Source: CAVVIO01 sp963748095
GTDB lineage: Bacteria; Bacteroidota; Bacteroidia; Bacteroidales; UBA10428
Reading direction: 5' to 3'
Length of the DNA: 64,000 nt
Assembly (NCBI GenBank): GCA_963748095.1
Contig: CAVVIO010000001.1
Location: forward strand, 1-64,000
Position 1 is the first letter of the stretch; every line of letters begins with the position of its first letter. The position numbers and the translations under genes are program-made. Shown piece by piece: positions 1-10,291 of this stretch. Below the pieces are notes generated by a model. It was not told where the DNA came from, did not search any database, and was given only the letters and a program-made list of their open reading frames with translations.

Positions 1-2440
1 ACCGTAAAGGGAGTGATCGTATATTGTACCAACTGTTTCGTGGTGCTCGTGTTGTTCAGCGTCTGGATGATCGGGGTTCCCATCACCTGCCCGCTGCCCG
101 TGGAACCGCTCTCGCCTGTTACGACCGGGTTGTCTACTACCGTCCACGTGTAGCGCATGCCGTTGGTGGTAACGTTGCTGCTGCTCACTACGATGTTCGT
201 CGCCGTGTTGTCACAGATCGTGTCATTGACTGCACTTATCGTTACTGTCGGCTCTACCCAGATGTCTACCGTGATAGGTGTCCCGCTGCACTCGTTCACA
301 TCACCTGCATCTACCGTAAAGGGAGTGATCGTATATTGTACCAACTGTTTCGTGGTGCTCGTGTTGTTCAGCGTCTGGATGATCGGGGTTCCCATCACCT
401 GCCCGCTGCCCGTGGAACCGCTCTCGCCTGTTACGACCGGGTTGTCTACTACCGTCCACGTGTAGCGCATGCCGTTGGTGGTAACGTTGCTGCTGCTCAC
501 TACGATGTTCGTCGCCGTGTTGTCACAGATCGTGTCATTGACTGCACTTATCGTTACTGTCGGCTCTACCCAGATGTCTACCGTGATAGGTGTCCCGCTG
601 CACTCGTTCACATCACCTGCATCTACCGTAAAGGGAGTGATCGTATATTGTACCAACTGTTTCGTGGTGCTCGTGTTGTTCAGCGTCTGGATGATCGGGG
701 TTCCCATCACCTGCCCGCTGCCCGTGGAACCGCTCTCGCCTGTTACGACCGGGTTGTCTACTACCGTCCACGTGTAGCGCATGCCGTTGGTGGTAACGTT
801 GCTGCTGCTCACTACGATGTTCGTCGCCGTGTTGTCACAGATCGTGTCATTGACTGCACTTATCGTTACTGTCGGCTCTACCCAGATGTCTACCGTGATA
901 GGTGTCCCGCTGCACTCGTTCACATCACCTGCATCTACCGTAAAGGGAGTGATCGTATATTGTACCAACTGTTTCGTGGTGCTCGTGTTGTTCAGCGTCT
1001 GGATGATCGGGGTTCCCATCACCTGCCCGCTGCCCGTGGAACCGCTCTCGCCTGTTACGACCGGGTTGTCTACTACCGTCCACGTGTAGCGCATGCCGTT
1101 GGTGGTAACGTTGCTGCTGCTCACTACGATGTTCGTCGCCGTGTTGTCACAGATCGTGTCATTGACTGCACTTATCGTTACTGTCGGCTCTACCCAGATG
1201 TCTACCGTGATAGGTGTCCCGCTGCACTCGTTCACATCACCTGCATCTACCGTAAAGGGAGTGATCGTATATTGTACCAACTGTTTCGTGGTGCTCGTGT
1301 TGTTCAGCGTCTGGATGATCGGGGTTCCCATCACCTGCCCGCTGCCCGTGGAACCGCTCTCGCCTGTTACGACCGGGTTGTCTACTACCGTCCACGTGTA
1401 GCGCATGCCGTTGGTGGTAACGTTGCTGCTGCTCACTACGATGTTCGTCGCCGTGTTGTCACAGATCGTGTCATTGACTGCACTTATCGTTACTGTCGGC
1501 TCTACCCAGATGTCTACCGTGATAGGTGTCCCGCTGCACTCGTTCACATCACCTGCATCTACCGTAAAGGGAGTGATCGTATATTGTACCAACTGTTTCG
1601 TGGTGCTCGTGTTGTTCAGCGTCTGGATGATCGGGGTTCCCATCACCTGCCCGCTGCCCGTGGAACCGCTCTCGCCTGTTACGACCGGGTTGTCTACTAC
1701 CGTCCACGTGTAGCGCATGCCGTTGGTGGTAACGTTGCTGCTGCTCACTACGATGTTCGTCGCCGTGTTGTCACAGATCGTGTCATTGACTGCACTTATC
1801 GTTACTGTCGGCTCTACCCAGATGTCTACCGTGATAGGTGTCCCGCTGCACTCGTTCACATCACCTGCATCTACCGTAAAGGGAGTGATCGTATATTGTA
1901 CCAACTGTTTCGTGGTGCTCGTGTTGTTCAGCGTCTGGATGATCGGGGTTCCCATCACCTGCCCGCTGCCCGTGGAACCGCTCTCGCCTGTTACGACCGG
2001 GTTGTCTACTACCGTCCACGTGTAGCGCATGCCGTTGGTGGTAACGTTGCTGCTGCTCACTACGATGTTCGTCGCCGTGTTGTCACAGATCGTGTCATTG
2101 ACTGCACTTATCGTTACTGTCGGCTCTACCCAGATGTCTACCGTGATAGGTGTCCCGCTGCACTCGTTCACATCACCTGCATCTACCGTAAAGGGAGTGA
2201 TCGTATATTGTACCAACTGTTTCGTGGTGCTCGTGTTGTTCAGCGTCTGGATGATCGGGGTTCCCATCACCTGCCCGCTGCCCGTGGAACCGCTCTCGCC
2301 TGTTACGACCGGGTTGTCTACTACCGTCCACGTGTAGCGCATGCCGTTGGTGGTAACGTTGCTGCTGCTCACTACGATGTTCGTCGCCGTGTTGTCACAG
2401 ATCGTGTCATTGACTGCACTTATCGTTACTGTCGGCTCTA
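1..2440 (-). repeat. 312-bp tandem repeats, at least 7.8 copies, coding for PKD-like domains
   Basis: A 312-bp unit repeats from base 1 to about 2440 with no difference that I can see between copies, and it continues past the left edge. 312 is 104 codons, so each copy adds one PKD-like domain without shifting the frame. The unit is GC-rich (132 of 240 bases counted at the left end) beside the AT-rich flanks. The unique sequence upstream encodes a related but divergent domain. Identity at silent positions points to recent amplification or gene conversion. Collapse or expansion by the assembler is possible, so copy number is uncertain. Confidence 0.95.
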
Positions 2441-4114
2441 CTAAAACCGTTATATCGAGACTATCACTTAAACAAAAAGGAGATGCCGGTGCTTCTGCAA
2501 CAGTTCTGTATATTACCGTATCATATTCATCTGAAGGATTTGTAAGTGTTTGTTGTATGGTACTGCCCGTACCATCAGAAGCCCCTAATACAGTCCCCTT
2601 GATAACTTTCCAGGAAAAACTCGATCCCGGCATTGAACTACTTAATACAATATTTGTCTGATCCCCATTGCAAATAGTATCATTTTCCGGATCAGCAGAT
2701 ATAACAGGAGTTTCATAAACTGTAACATCATAAGTAGATGAATTTGTATTTGATGATCCATCTACCACCTGAAGAGATATTTGTTGCGTTCCAATTGTTG
2801 TCCATTCAACCGTTATTAAATGGGTCCCCTGTCCGGTGAGAATATTCCCATCTGTTAGAGTCCATGTATATGTAAATCCTGTATGATTTGGTACAGAATA
2901 TGTTACAGGAGTATTCTGGCACACATTATCAAAACTGTAAACCGAATGGGGGGCTCCCCCGGAAACCGAATAAAAAGTGCTGGGTGAACTTTGATTATCG
3001 TATTCTGTTTTTATCCAATCGGCAGAACGAGCTTTATTTAAAACTCTTGCTTCATCAATTCTACCTGTAAAAAAATCAGCTGGAGATCCACCGTAATCGC
3101 CTGCTGCTATTGTAAGTGGAATATTATTCTGATCAATGTTCCCGGTTATTAGTGTACTTGACCCTGCATTATTCCCATTAACATAAATAGTACTGTTTGA
3201 TCCATCATATGTTACAGCAACATATGTCCAATTAGATGTTGGAATAGAAGTATTTCCATCAAATGCGTTCTGAGTAGAACTTATTGAGACTTCAAGCCGG
3301 TTATGCTTTGGGGATTGATCATCAAACAACATCCCATAAATGGTATAGGGCGGACTATTGGAAGTATATGATTTTGCAATAATCCTATTCCAATTAGTGA
3401 TACTTGTTGGCCTGATCCACGCTGATAAAGTGACCGCAGTGGACAAGTCCAATGAAGGTGCATCCGGAATACTTATATAGCCCGTGCTACCATTAAAATT
3501 ATAAGCTCCGCCAATAGCGCCACTACCCGTGGCAGAAGTCCCTCCTAGAGCTGATCCATTATTGGAATTATTCGTTGCGTCATCTGTATTTTCAAGATGC
3601 CAAACACCCGCATAATCGCTACTCCAAACATTAGAGGTCGAGGGATCAGTATTGATCTGCGGGTTCCCATACAGTATTTTAATTTCGGTATCTGAAGAGC
3701 CTGAAAGTGATGGAATCCGTACCCATGCAATATATCTTCCCGTACTTGCATGAATATAATTCAATCTCATGATCAAGCTTGTAGCCACTTGCATCAGTAA
3801 AAACTATATCATATCCATTCGTATTATATACATTTCCTCCGTTTCCAGTAGTTCTTAGGCGTGATCAGGATCAGTAATATTAATGAGAACAGGACGAAAT
3901 CATGTCAAATCTGAAGAACCTGAAACTTTAGTATGATCAATGGTAATCGTCTTCTCATACGCATATCCCAGCGAAGAAAAAGGACGGTTTGTGCAGAAAC
4001 ACCGGAAAAAAAAGCGGAAATAAAAAATAAAGCAAATAGCATCCCTGCCCATAAAGCAGGTCGATTTTTGGGGAGAATTGTTTGAATACCTCGTATAGTC
4101 TGTTTTTTATACAA
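1..4114 (-). CDS. Giant secreted surface protein: DUF2341 + LamG + PKD-like repeats (3' partial, frameshifted 5' end)
   Basis: Starts at 4114 with a signal peptide (hydrophobic WAGMLFALFFISAFFSGVSA, then Q). Next comes a DUF2341 domain (YAYEKTITIDHTKVSG, YDIVFTDASGYKLDHEIE, IAWVRIPSLSGSSDTEI). A LamG/concanavalin-like domain follows (FNGSTGYISIPDA, SNWTYVAVTYDGSNSTIYVNG, GRIDEARVLNKARS), then two PKD-like domains and a tail of identical 104-residue PKD-like repeats (PTVTISAVNDTICDNTATN to NECSGTPITVDIWVE) with two cysteines each. From about 3764 down to base 1 the frame is open and runs off the window, so the C-terminus, where a sorting domain would sit, is unseen. Between about 3755 and 3990 the frame shifts several times, and one in-frame TGA occurs near 3900. 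These are sequence errors or decay. The family is known as cell-surface, adhesin-like proteins of Bacteroidota; the exact ligand is unknown. Confidence 0.8.
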
Positions 4115-4946
4115 GCTAATGCTTCATTTAGTTTAAACTACCAGGCCGGTTTAATTAGTCCCTGTAAAAAAATGCCTTTTCTTTATATCACATGTACTCA
4201 CCAGGCCGGGAAAGGTATCCGGTCTTATTTTTTTGAATACTTCCTGGTTCGGGTAATGAATAAATGCATATCGAAAAGGAGATTTTATTTTGGGTTTTCT
4301 TACAGGCATTAATCAGTGTTTAGTTTAGTTTAGTTCTATTTAGTTGGCCCTACCGTTGCAAGATACTAATTAATCGTCGTCCTTCCTTCGGTAATTCCTT
4401 GTTTTAAGCTATTTTACAATACAATTCTTGTGTCTGTTCCTTTTTTTACAAGGTTATGAAATAGTTATTTTTCTATATATGTGCTTTTTTGTACGTTCAG
4501 GACTTTAAAAAGTTATAGATTATCAGTTATTTATGTCGTGTTTTCTGTTTAATTCAGGTTCGATCATCTCCTGTTTTTAACTATTTGAAAAAATCAGTTT
4601 TTTTAACAGCTTATTATTCTATCGGCAAATATCCGAAAACATTCATTAATTAACAGATACAGGTTATTAACAATTTCAAATAACTTCAATAAAAAATATT
4701 TATTTTGTTTACTGTAAATTACTTCTTATACAGATTTTATCTTTTATTACTTTAAAATTAAATGCCTGAATTTTATTTTTCAAATTAAAAGCAGTCATGC
4801 CGGAAGTTAGCGGAGATTGTCATATTGTCATTTTAATTTTGCTCCTGCATGTTCTTCGATATCATTCATTTATTTTGATTTAACGGTAACATTTTGTAAT
4901 TTGTCATTGAATATTTTCAGATACCTACATCACAGATTCAACCAAA
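4115..4946. other. Long AT-rich divergent intergenic region
   Basis: No credible gene on either strand. It separates the leftward surface-protein gene from the rightward 284-aa gene, so it should hold both promoters. Visible details are the 10-mer ACCAGGCCGG twice about 60 bp apart (near 4140 and 4200), a GTTTA tandem run near 4319-4335, and long A/T tracts from 4600 to 4790. I found no clear TAnnTTTG box at a convincing distance from either start. Confidence 0.5.
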
Positions 4947-5801
4947 ATGGCGGAAAATATAATTTCTATCGATCATTTTTTAAACCGGCAGGAAAAATCA
5001 AAAACCTATCAATCTGAGAATTATTACCCTGTTTATATCCTGTTGAAAGTAAAGGGGGGCCAAAAACTAATCAGAAGCCGGATAAATGAACACCTTAAAA
5101 TTTACCAGAGCGATCTCGAACGGATTACCCAACGAGATAAAAAACTTGAAATACTTATCTTATCTGGATTTTTTTCACAATCCCTGTTTGACCAATTGAT
5201 GAGTCATGAACAATTCCCCATATACCACCTTTTGAATGATGAAAAAAATGTACTGAATGCCATCCTTTCGGGTAAAGAATCTTCCGGTAAAAGTTCGTTA
5301 ACCGATCTCGGTTCCGTAGAAAAAGAGTACAAACGATATACACTTGAAATTTCAGACGTAATCGGCAACAGGATAAAAAGGCAATATCTGGAGGAATTGC
5401 ACGGTATTTTTTTGCAATCGATCGATCATGAAAAAGATAAAAAGCTTTTTAAAATTGTCAATTACCTGATCCATTTTGTGAATTGGGATAATTCCTTTTA
5501 TAATTTTTATAACAATACATACGAAATTATTCCCGGCGGGTTGAAAGATGTGGAGAACCGGTTATCAGACGGATTGCTTACCCTAATTAAGGCATACCTT
5601 GCCCTTCACACACGTATTAATCTCATTAAACGCTTCCTCGAAAAACGGGAACTGGGGAAAATATCCACTTTATCTTATCTCGACTGGCGAACGGGAGTAA
5701 AAGATATCGTTTGCAAACACTTTGTCCGGTTGTTCGGTCGTGAAAAAGGACTGGAATACATTAATGCGCTCGATAAAGTGCTTACGGAAGAAGTGGTGTG
5801 A
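4947..5801 (+). CDS. Unrecognised 284-aa protein
   Basis: I do not recognise this protein. It begins MAENIISIDHFLNRQEKSKT, has no signal peptide or transmembrane segment, and appears soluble, charged and largely helical. An N-terminal strand-rich stretch (YYPVYILLKVKGGQKLI) precedes long helices. A central segment around residues 105-130 is low-complexity and serine-rich (SGKESSGKSSLTDLGS), possibly a linker. The C-terminal half has aromatic-rich helices (FVNWDNSFYNFYNNTY, LSYLDWRTGVKDIVCKHFVRLF). It stands alone: the next gene is 700 bp away on the other strand. Codon use and composition resemble the neighbours, so it is probably real, but no function is assigned. Confidence 0.65.
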   Translation: MAENIISIDHFLNRQEKSKTYQSENYYPVYILLKVKGGQKLIRSRINEHLKIYQSDLERITQRDKKLEILILSGFFSQSLFDQLMSHEQFPIYHLLNDEKNVLNAILSGKESSGKSSLTDLGSVEKEYKRYTLEISDVIGNRIKRQYLEELHGIFLQSIDHEKDKKLFKIVNYLIHFVNWDNSFYNFYNNTYEIIPGGLKDVENRLSDGLLTLIKAYLALHTRINLIKRFLEKRELGKISTLSYLDWRTGVKDIVCKHFVRLFGREKGLEYINALDKVLTEEVV

Positions 5802-6124
5802 ATTCAGAAGAAAGAGAAAAAGATACTCCACCCCCTACGCCCCAGCCAGCGGGGGAAAACCATTAAACAGGGGATCAGGTTTTTCTGAAGCAGATTCCTG
5901 TATTAATCATTAAATCATCCAACTTTTTTAAAAATTAAATCATTTGCGGCTTCCAATGGGGCTGTCCAAAAAGTAATATTTTATTATGATGTTCATACTA
6001 AGTCCTCCGGGATTTAAAAATACACAAAGCGGAATGACAAGGGGAACTATGAGGTATCTAAGATTAGATTAATAAAAATTTATTTAGATTTAAAAGTGAT
6101 ATCATAAGAGCGAGAGCTGAAAAA

Positions 6125-6145
6125 TCCCGACAGAATATGTCGGGA
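6125..6145. repeat. REP-like perfect palindrome
   Basis: TCCCGACA (6125-6132), a 5-base loop GAATA, and TGTCGGGA (6138-6145) form an 8-bp perfect stem. There is no T-run on either side, so a terminator is less likely than a REP-type element. The bases around it (GCGAGAGCT before, GCCAGGGCAGAC after) are compatible with insertion into a former coding sequence. Confidence 0.6.
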
Positions 6146-6276
6146 GCGTGCCAGGGCAGACAATCTGACCGAACAGGAAAAGGACATCCGATCTATTACT
6201 GAATTCTATAAAAAATAAGCATTTTGATTCCATCAAAAACAGCTCGTTTTTTATGGTTGATTTAAAAAAAAGATCG

Positions 6277-6320
6277 ACGAAGGATAAACGAAGGAGAAGC
6301 GAAGGAGAAGCGAAGGAAAA
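6277..6320. repeat. 11-bp short tandem repeat, four units
   Basis: Units acgaaggataa, acgaaggagaa, gcgaaggagaa and gcgaaggaaaa follow one another directly. Eleven bases is not a multiple of three, and no gene spans them, so this is a non-coding microsatellite-like array that could vary in copy number. Confidence 0.75.
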
Positions 6321-6501
6321 ATAGGGGAACTTCCTGATAAAATTCCATCAAATCCCTTTGCAGATTATTACGATTTTATCCCTCCCTGAAAGCAATAAAA
6401 ACCTTTCCTGTAATTATCCTTCTACTGACAACAGATCCTTCATGTCGTCTGACTTCCAGTCTTCAGTCTTCCGACTTCGGTCTTCCAGCTTCCAACTTCA
6501 T

Positions 6502-7221
6502 TTACCACACATTGATCCGGTACATCCCTACTTCTTTTGCCAGTTGACGGGCATTCCCGGAAGATATCCTGTCCAGCAGTTTCCAGAAATCCTTCCCGTG
6601 ATTTTTATGTACCGTATGCGCCAGCTCGTGCAGAATAATATAATCGCATAAGTGCTGCGGAAGCCGCATTAAATGAAGATTGAGATTGATATTATTTACA
6701 TGGGAACAGCTACCCCAGCGGCTTTTGGTGTTTTTCACAAAAATACGGTTAAAAGTGAACCCATATTTTTCTGCCAGCAGCTTTGTCCGTTCTGGCAGGT
6801 ATTTTTTCGCTTCAAGCCGCCACCCCTCTTCTATTCCCCGCCGAATAGCCGTCTGAATGCGTGGATCTTTTACATCGGCATGTTCCGGATAATAAATAAA
6901 GATATATTCTCCCTTTATAACGATCCGAAGCGTATTTGCCGGGTGGGTTTTCAGTACCAGCTGATGTTCGCTTGTATGGAATTGCGTTGAATGATCAAAA
7001 ACTGTTAATCCGTTTTCAAGCGCTTTTACTTTTTTAACATTGCGTATTATCCAGCTTTGTTTCGACAGGATAAAACGTTCTGCATCCCTGAAACTAAGGC
7101 TGCGCGGGACATTCACCTTCACCCCCTCAAATGGTTTGATGGAAATACTCAGATTTTTCGATCGTGTATTCCGAATCAGGTTAATATTCCCTATCCCATC
7201 CAGATGAAATGTCGTGTTCAT
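6502..7221 (-). CDS. YgjP/DUF45 family metal-dependent hydrolase (M48-like)
   Basis: A 239-aa predicted zinc metallopeptidase. The HExxH motif is HELAH at about residues 198-202, with a third likely ligand in the following NHGKDFW, and the family hallmark SRWGSCS lies about 30 residues earlier. The N-terminal half is the beta-rich domain usual for YgjP-like proteins. Length fits the family (about 230-250). No signal peptide, so cytoplasmic. In many genomes this family sits near type I restriction genes; here the adjoining sequence holds only debris. Substrate unknown. The start at 7221 gives the complete N-terminal domain. Confidence 0.88.
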   Translation of the reverse strand: MNTTFHLDGIGNINLIRNTRSKNLSISIKPFEGVKVNVPRSLSFRDAERFILSKQSWIIRNVKKVKALENGLTVFDHSTQFHTSEHQLVLKTHPANTLRIVIKGEYIFIYYPEHADVKDPRIQTAIRRGIEEGWRLEAKKYLPERTKLLAEKYGFTFNRIFVKNTKSRWGSCSHVNNINLNLHLMRLPQHLCDYIILHELAHTVHKNHGKDFWKLLDRISSGNARQLAKEVGMYRINVW

Positions 7222-7427
7222 TTATTAGTTTTGCTAATTATTGATTTTTACCTGAAAAATCGTAATTTGTTACCGATTTAACTAAATGTCCTTTTTGATA
7301 GCCGATTTTGTGTTATTTAGTAAAAGAAGCTAATATTTGAATTAAATTTATTTTTTTATAAAAAAACTTTTAAAATAATTTTTAACATAAATCCGGGCAT
7401 AAACCCAGCCCCATTAAAAGAATATTT

Positions 7428-8759
7428 ATGAACTCAAAAAAACTTTTAAGATACCTGATAATTGCTGCTGTTGTAATTATTATTCTGGCTGTTGTAGGTA
7501 AAAAAGCAGGATGGTTCGGAAAATCCATCTCTTATGACGTTGCTACCGAAAAGGTAGAAAAACGGAATATTACCGAAGTAATCACAGCTAACGGAAAGAT
7601 CCAGCCCGAAACAGAAGTAAAGCTGACACCCGATGTTGCCGGGGAAATAGTAGAGTTGAATGTGAAGGACGGGGATAAGGTAAAAAAAGGCCAGTTATTA
7701 TTGAAAATAAAACCTGACAATTATATCTCAGCGCGCGCCAGGATAGAAGCCTCGGTAAACACTGCCAAAGCCAATCTGGCCAATGTAAAAGCTAAATTAG
7801 CACAGGCGGAAGCACAATTCGAACAGACCAAGTTATCGTATGAACGCAGTGAAAAACTCTGGAAAAGCGGAACCATCGCCCTCTCCGACTGGGAATCAGC
7901 ACAGGCTTCTTTCGATATGGGCAAAGCTGACTTAGTTGCTACCAAACAAAATGTGGAATCGGCAAAATACCAGGTTATAAGTTCGGAAGCAGCATTAAAA
8001 GAAGCGGATGATGATCTGAGAAAAACCAGTATATACGCTCCTATGGATGGAACAGTATCGGTTTTAAATGTTGAAAAAGGTGAAAGGGTAGCCGGTACTT
8101 CCATGATGGCAGGAACCGACCTGATGAGCATTGCCAACCTCGATCGCATGGAACTACTGGTGGAAGTGAACGAAAACGATATCGTCCGGGTGAAGCTGCA
8201 GGACACGGCGCTAATAGAACTGGACGCTTATCTTGACAGGAAATTCAAAGGTGTAGTGACAGAAATTGCTAATTCAGCCAACACCACCGGTACGAGTGCC
8301 GATCAGGTTACCAATTTCGATGTGAAAATATTATTACTAAAATCTTCCTATCAGGACCTGATCACCCCCAAGGACCCGAATCCTCTTCGGCCGGGAATGT
8401 CGGCCACAGCCGATATCCAGGCACAGAAAAAAACAGATATTCTTACTGTGCCGATAGAAGCAGTTACAACCCGGAGCGACAGCGCCCTTAATAAAGCGCG
8501 GCCCGACAGCCTGAAAATAACGGATGATTCGAACGAAAGCCGTGAACTGGTCTTTCTGTATGATAATGGAAAAGCAAAACAGCAATTAGTGAAAACAGGC
8601 ATACTCGATAATAAATATATAGAGATAACTGACGGGTTAAAAGAGGGCCAGGAAGTAATTGTTGCTCCTTATAACACTGTTTCGAAAAAACTGGAAGATG
8701 GAATGGCGGTTAACAAGGTTAGCAAAGAAAAATTGTATGCAGAGGATAATAAAAAATAG
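7428..8759 (+). CDS. HlyD/MacA-family periplasmic adaptor subunit
   Basis: A 443-aa membrane-fusion protein of RND/ABC-type efflux pumps. One N-terminal transmembrane anchor (residues about 8-24) is followed by the first half of the lipoyl domain (GKIQPETEVKLTPDVAGEI, VKDGDKVKKGQLLLKI). A long alpha-helical hairpin comes next (about 85-190, rich in Ala, Lys and Glu), then the second lipoyl half (IYAPMDGTVSVLNVEKGERV), beta-barrel and C-terminal domains. It would bridge an inner-membrane pump to an outer-membrane channel. No pump permease or TolC gene is adjacent, so its partners must be encoded elsewhere. tsaB starts 30 bp downstream and may be co-transcribed. Confidence 0.93.
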   Translation: MNSKKLLRYLIIAAVVIIILAVVGKKAGWFGKSISYDVATEKVEKRNITEVITANGKIQPETEVKLTPDVAGEIVELNVKDGDKVKKGQLLLKIKPDNYISARARIEASVNTAKANLANVKAKLAQAEAQFEQTKLSYERSEKLWKSGTIALSDWESAQASFDMGKADLVATKQNVESAKYQVISSEAALKEADDDLRKTSIYAPMDGTVSVLNVEKGERVAGTSMMAGTDLMSIANLDRMELLVEVNENDIVRVKLQDTALIELDAYLDRKFKGVVTEIANSANTTGTSADQVTNFDVKILLLKSSYQDLITPKDPNPLRPGMSATADIQAQKKTDILTVPIEAVTTRSDSALNKARPDSLKITDDSNESRELVFLYDNGKAKQQLVKTGILDNKYIEITDGLKEGQEVIVAPYNTVSKKLEDGMAVNKVSKEKLYAEDNKK

Positions 8760-8789
8760 AATTGCGGATCAGTGATAAAGTGAGGGGAT

Positions 8790-9503
8790 ATGGGGTTAAT
8801 ACTGAATATTGAAACCGCTACACGGGTTTGTTCGGTAGCATTGGCAAAAGACGGAGAAGTAATAGAGGTAAAAGAAAGCACAGAAGAAAAATCGCATGCT
8901 GCTTTACTGGCTGTTTTTATAGATCAGTTGTTAAAAGACCGTCAGCTTTCTGCTGATCAACTCGACGCTGTTGCTGTCAGCAAAGGCCCCGGATCTTATA
9001 CTGGCCTCCGCATAGGAGTATCCACAGCAAAAGGATTGTGTTACGGGGCAAATATACCACTAGTGGCTGTAAACACACTTCATGTTATGGCAAAAGGAGC
9101 GCTGGAACTTAACCTTTGGAAGGACCTGTCAGAAAATGAAAATATGATCCTTTGTCCAATGATCGATGCCCGGAGAATGGAAGTTTATACTGCACTGTTC
9201 GATACACAACTGAATTTACTGCATCCCATCGAAGCGAAAATAATTGATACTGATTCCTTCCACGAATTTCTGCAAAACAACAGGATCGTTTTTTTCGGAT
9301 CGGGTGCCACTAAATGCAGGGAAACCATCGTACATGAAAATGCTGCATTTTTCGATCAGCCCGAACCATCGGCATCTTATATGGCCGAACTGACTGAAGC
9401 AGCATTCCGGGAAAAAAAATTCGAAGATGTTGCCTATTTTGAACCCTATTACCTGAAAGATTTTATTGCTACAGTTTCTAAAAAGAACATTTTGTTTAAA
9501 TAA
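8790..9503 (+). CDS. tsaB: tRNA threonylcarbamoyladenosine biosynthesis protein TsaB
   Basis: 237 aa, an ASKHA-fold partner of TsaD needed for the t6A37 modification of ANN-decoding tRNAs. Family signatures are the N-terminal NIETATRVCSVAL, then SHAALLAVFIDQLL, and the most conserved block VSKGPGSYTGLRIGVSTAKG. TsaB lacks the metal-binding histidines of TsaD, which fits. The length is typical. It lies 30 bp after the HlyD-family gene on the same strand. The ATG at 8790 begins directly at the first beta-strand (MGLILNIETAT). Confidence 0.95.
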   Translation: MGLILNIETATRVCSVALAKDGEVIEVKESTEEKSHAALLAVFIDQLLKDRQLSADQLDAVAVSKGPGSYTGLRIGVSTAKGLCYGANIPLVAVNTLHVMAKGALELNLWKDLSENENMILCPMIDARRMEVYTALFDTQLNLLHPIEAKIIDTDSFHEFLQNNRIVFFGSGATKCRETIVHENAAFFDQPEPSASYMAELTEAAFREKKFEDVAYFEPYYLKDFIATVSKKNILFK

Positions 9504-9664
9504 GAAAGATGAACCTGAGGTAAATATTTTATTACCATCATCATGAATATAAAAACCGCTCCCTGTATAATTATTTATAACCCTGACGGAAAATTTTTTA
9601 AAATCAAAAACCTGATATCTCTCTAAATATTTATATCGGACAACCGGTATTTCATTGATTTCAT

Positions 9665-9672
9665 TATTTTTG
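9665..9672 (+). promoter_or_regulatory. Predicted Bacteroidota -7 box of efp
   Basis: TATTTTTG fits the phylum consensus TAnnTTTG and lies 26 bp upstream of the efp ATG. No good TTTG -33 element is visible at the usual 19-21 bp distance. Confidence 0.5.
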
Positions 9673-9698
9673 TAGCATAAATAACTTTAAAATAGAAT

Positions 9699-10265
9699 AT
9701 GGCAACTACGGCAGATTTTAAGAACGGGCTGTGTATAGAGTATAATAACGATCTATATACCATTGTACAATTTCAACATGTAAAGCCGGGCAAGGGCCCC
9801 GCTTTTGTGCGTACTAAATTAAAAAGTCTTACTTCGGGAAAAGTAATCGACAATACCTTTTCATCCGGTGTAAAAGTTGAAGTAGCCCGTGTGGAACGGA
9901 GACCTTACCAATATCTTTACAGCGACGATACCGGTTTTCATTTTATGCATCTCGAAACTTTCGAACAGGTTAATATACCTGAAAACTTAATTGAAGCAAA
10001 GGATTTGTTAATGGAAGGACAGGAAGTAGAAGTGGTATATCATGCCGACACAGAGACCCCGCTTTCGTGTGAATTACCCCCATTCGTAGTAATGGAAGTT
10101 ACTTATACCGAACCTGGTGTACGCGGGGATACATCGTCCTCCTCGTCACTGAAACAGGCTACTGTGAAAACAGGGGCAACCATTAATGTACCCTTGTTTG
10201 TGAATACCGGTGAAAAAATAAAAATCGATACCCGCGACCATACATACGTCGAACGGGTAAAGTAA
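9699..10265 (+). CDS. efp: Elongation factor P
   Basis: 188 aa, the full EF-P length. It binds between the P and E sites of the ribosome and rescues stalling at polyproline. The tip loop reads VKPGKGPAF, with K32 at the position that is post-translationally modified in many bacteria. The three beta domains are intact, and the C-terminal signature is present (GDTSSSSSLKQATVKTGA, INVPLFVNTGEKIKIDTR). No EpmA/EpmB-type modification gene is in the window. Its own promoter box lies just upstream, so it is probably monocistronic or expressed with the phosphatase gene 26 bp downstream. Confidence 0.97.
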   Translation: MATTADFKNGLCIEYNNDLYTIVQFQHVKPGKGPAFVRTKLKSLTSGKVIDNTFSSGVKVEVARVERRPYQYLYSDDTGFHFMHLETFEQVNIPENLIEAKDLLMEGQEVEVVYHADTETPLSCELPPFVVMEVTYTEPGVRGDTSSSSSLKQATVKTGATINVPLFVNTGEKIKIDTRDHTYVERVK

Positions 10266-10291
10266 TAATTAAACCCATAATCGCCTGAATT

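Larger units (their letters stand above)
5802..6501. other. Intergenic region with repeat and mobile-element debris
   Basis: About 700 bp without an intact gene. It contains: a C5/G5 hairpin (5831-5855) of a kind common between Bacteroidota genes; GGGGCTGTCCAAAAAGT at about 5957-5973, which resembles the terminus of some IS families; a perfect palindrome (6125-6145); and four 11-bp tandem units (6277-6320). A short reading frame at about 6150-6219 ends ARADNLTEQEKDIRSI and looks like the tail of a lost gene. I could not identify it. The IS link rests only on the resemblance of the end sequence. Confidence 0.45.

Noticed and set aside
24..2444. Long open reading frame on the plus strand through the 312-bp repeats, and several 102-aa frames in another register
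   Set aside because: The minus strand gives a recognisable PKD-like surface domain continuous with the LamG and DUF2341 domains. The plus-strand products are low-quality shadows kept open by the repeat.
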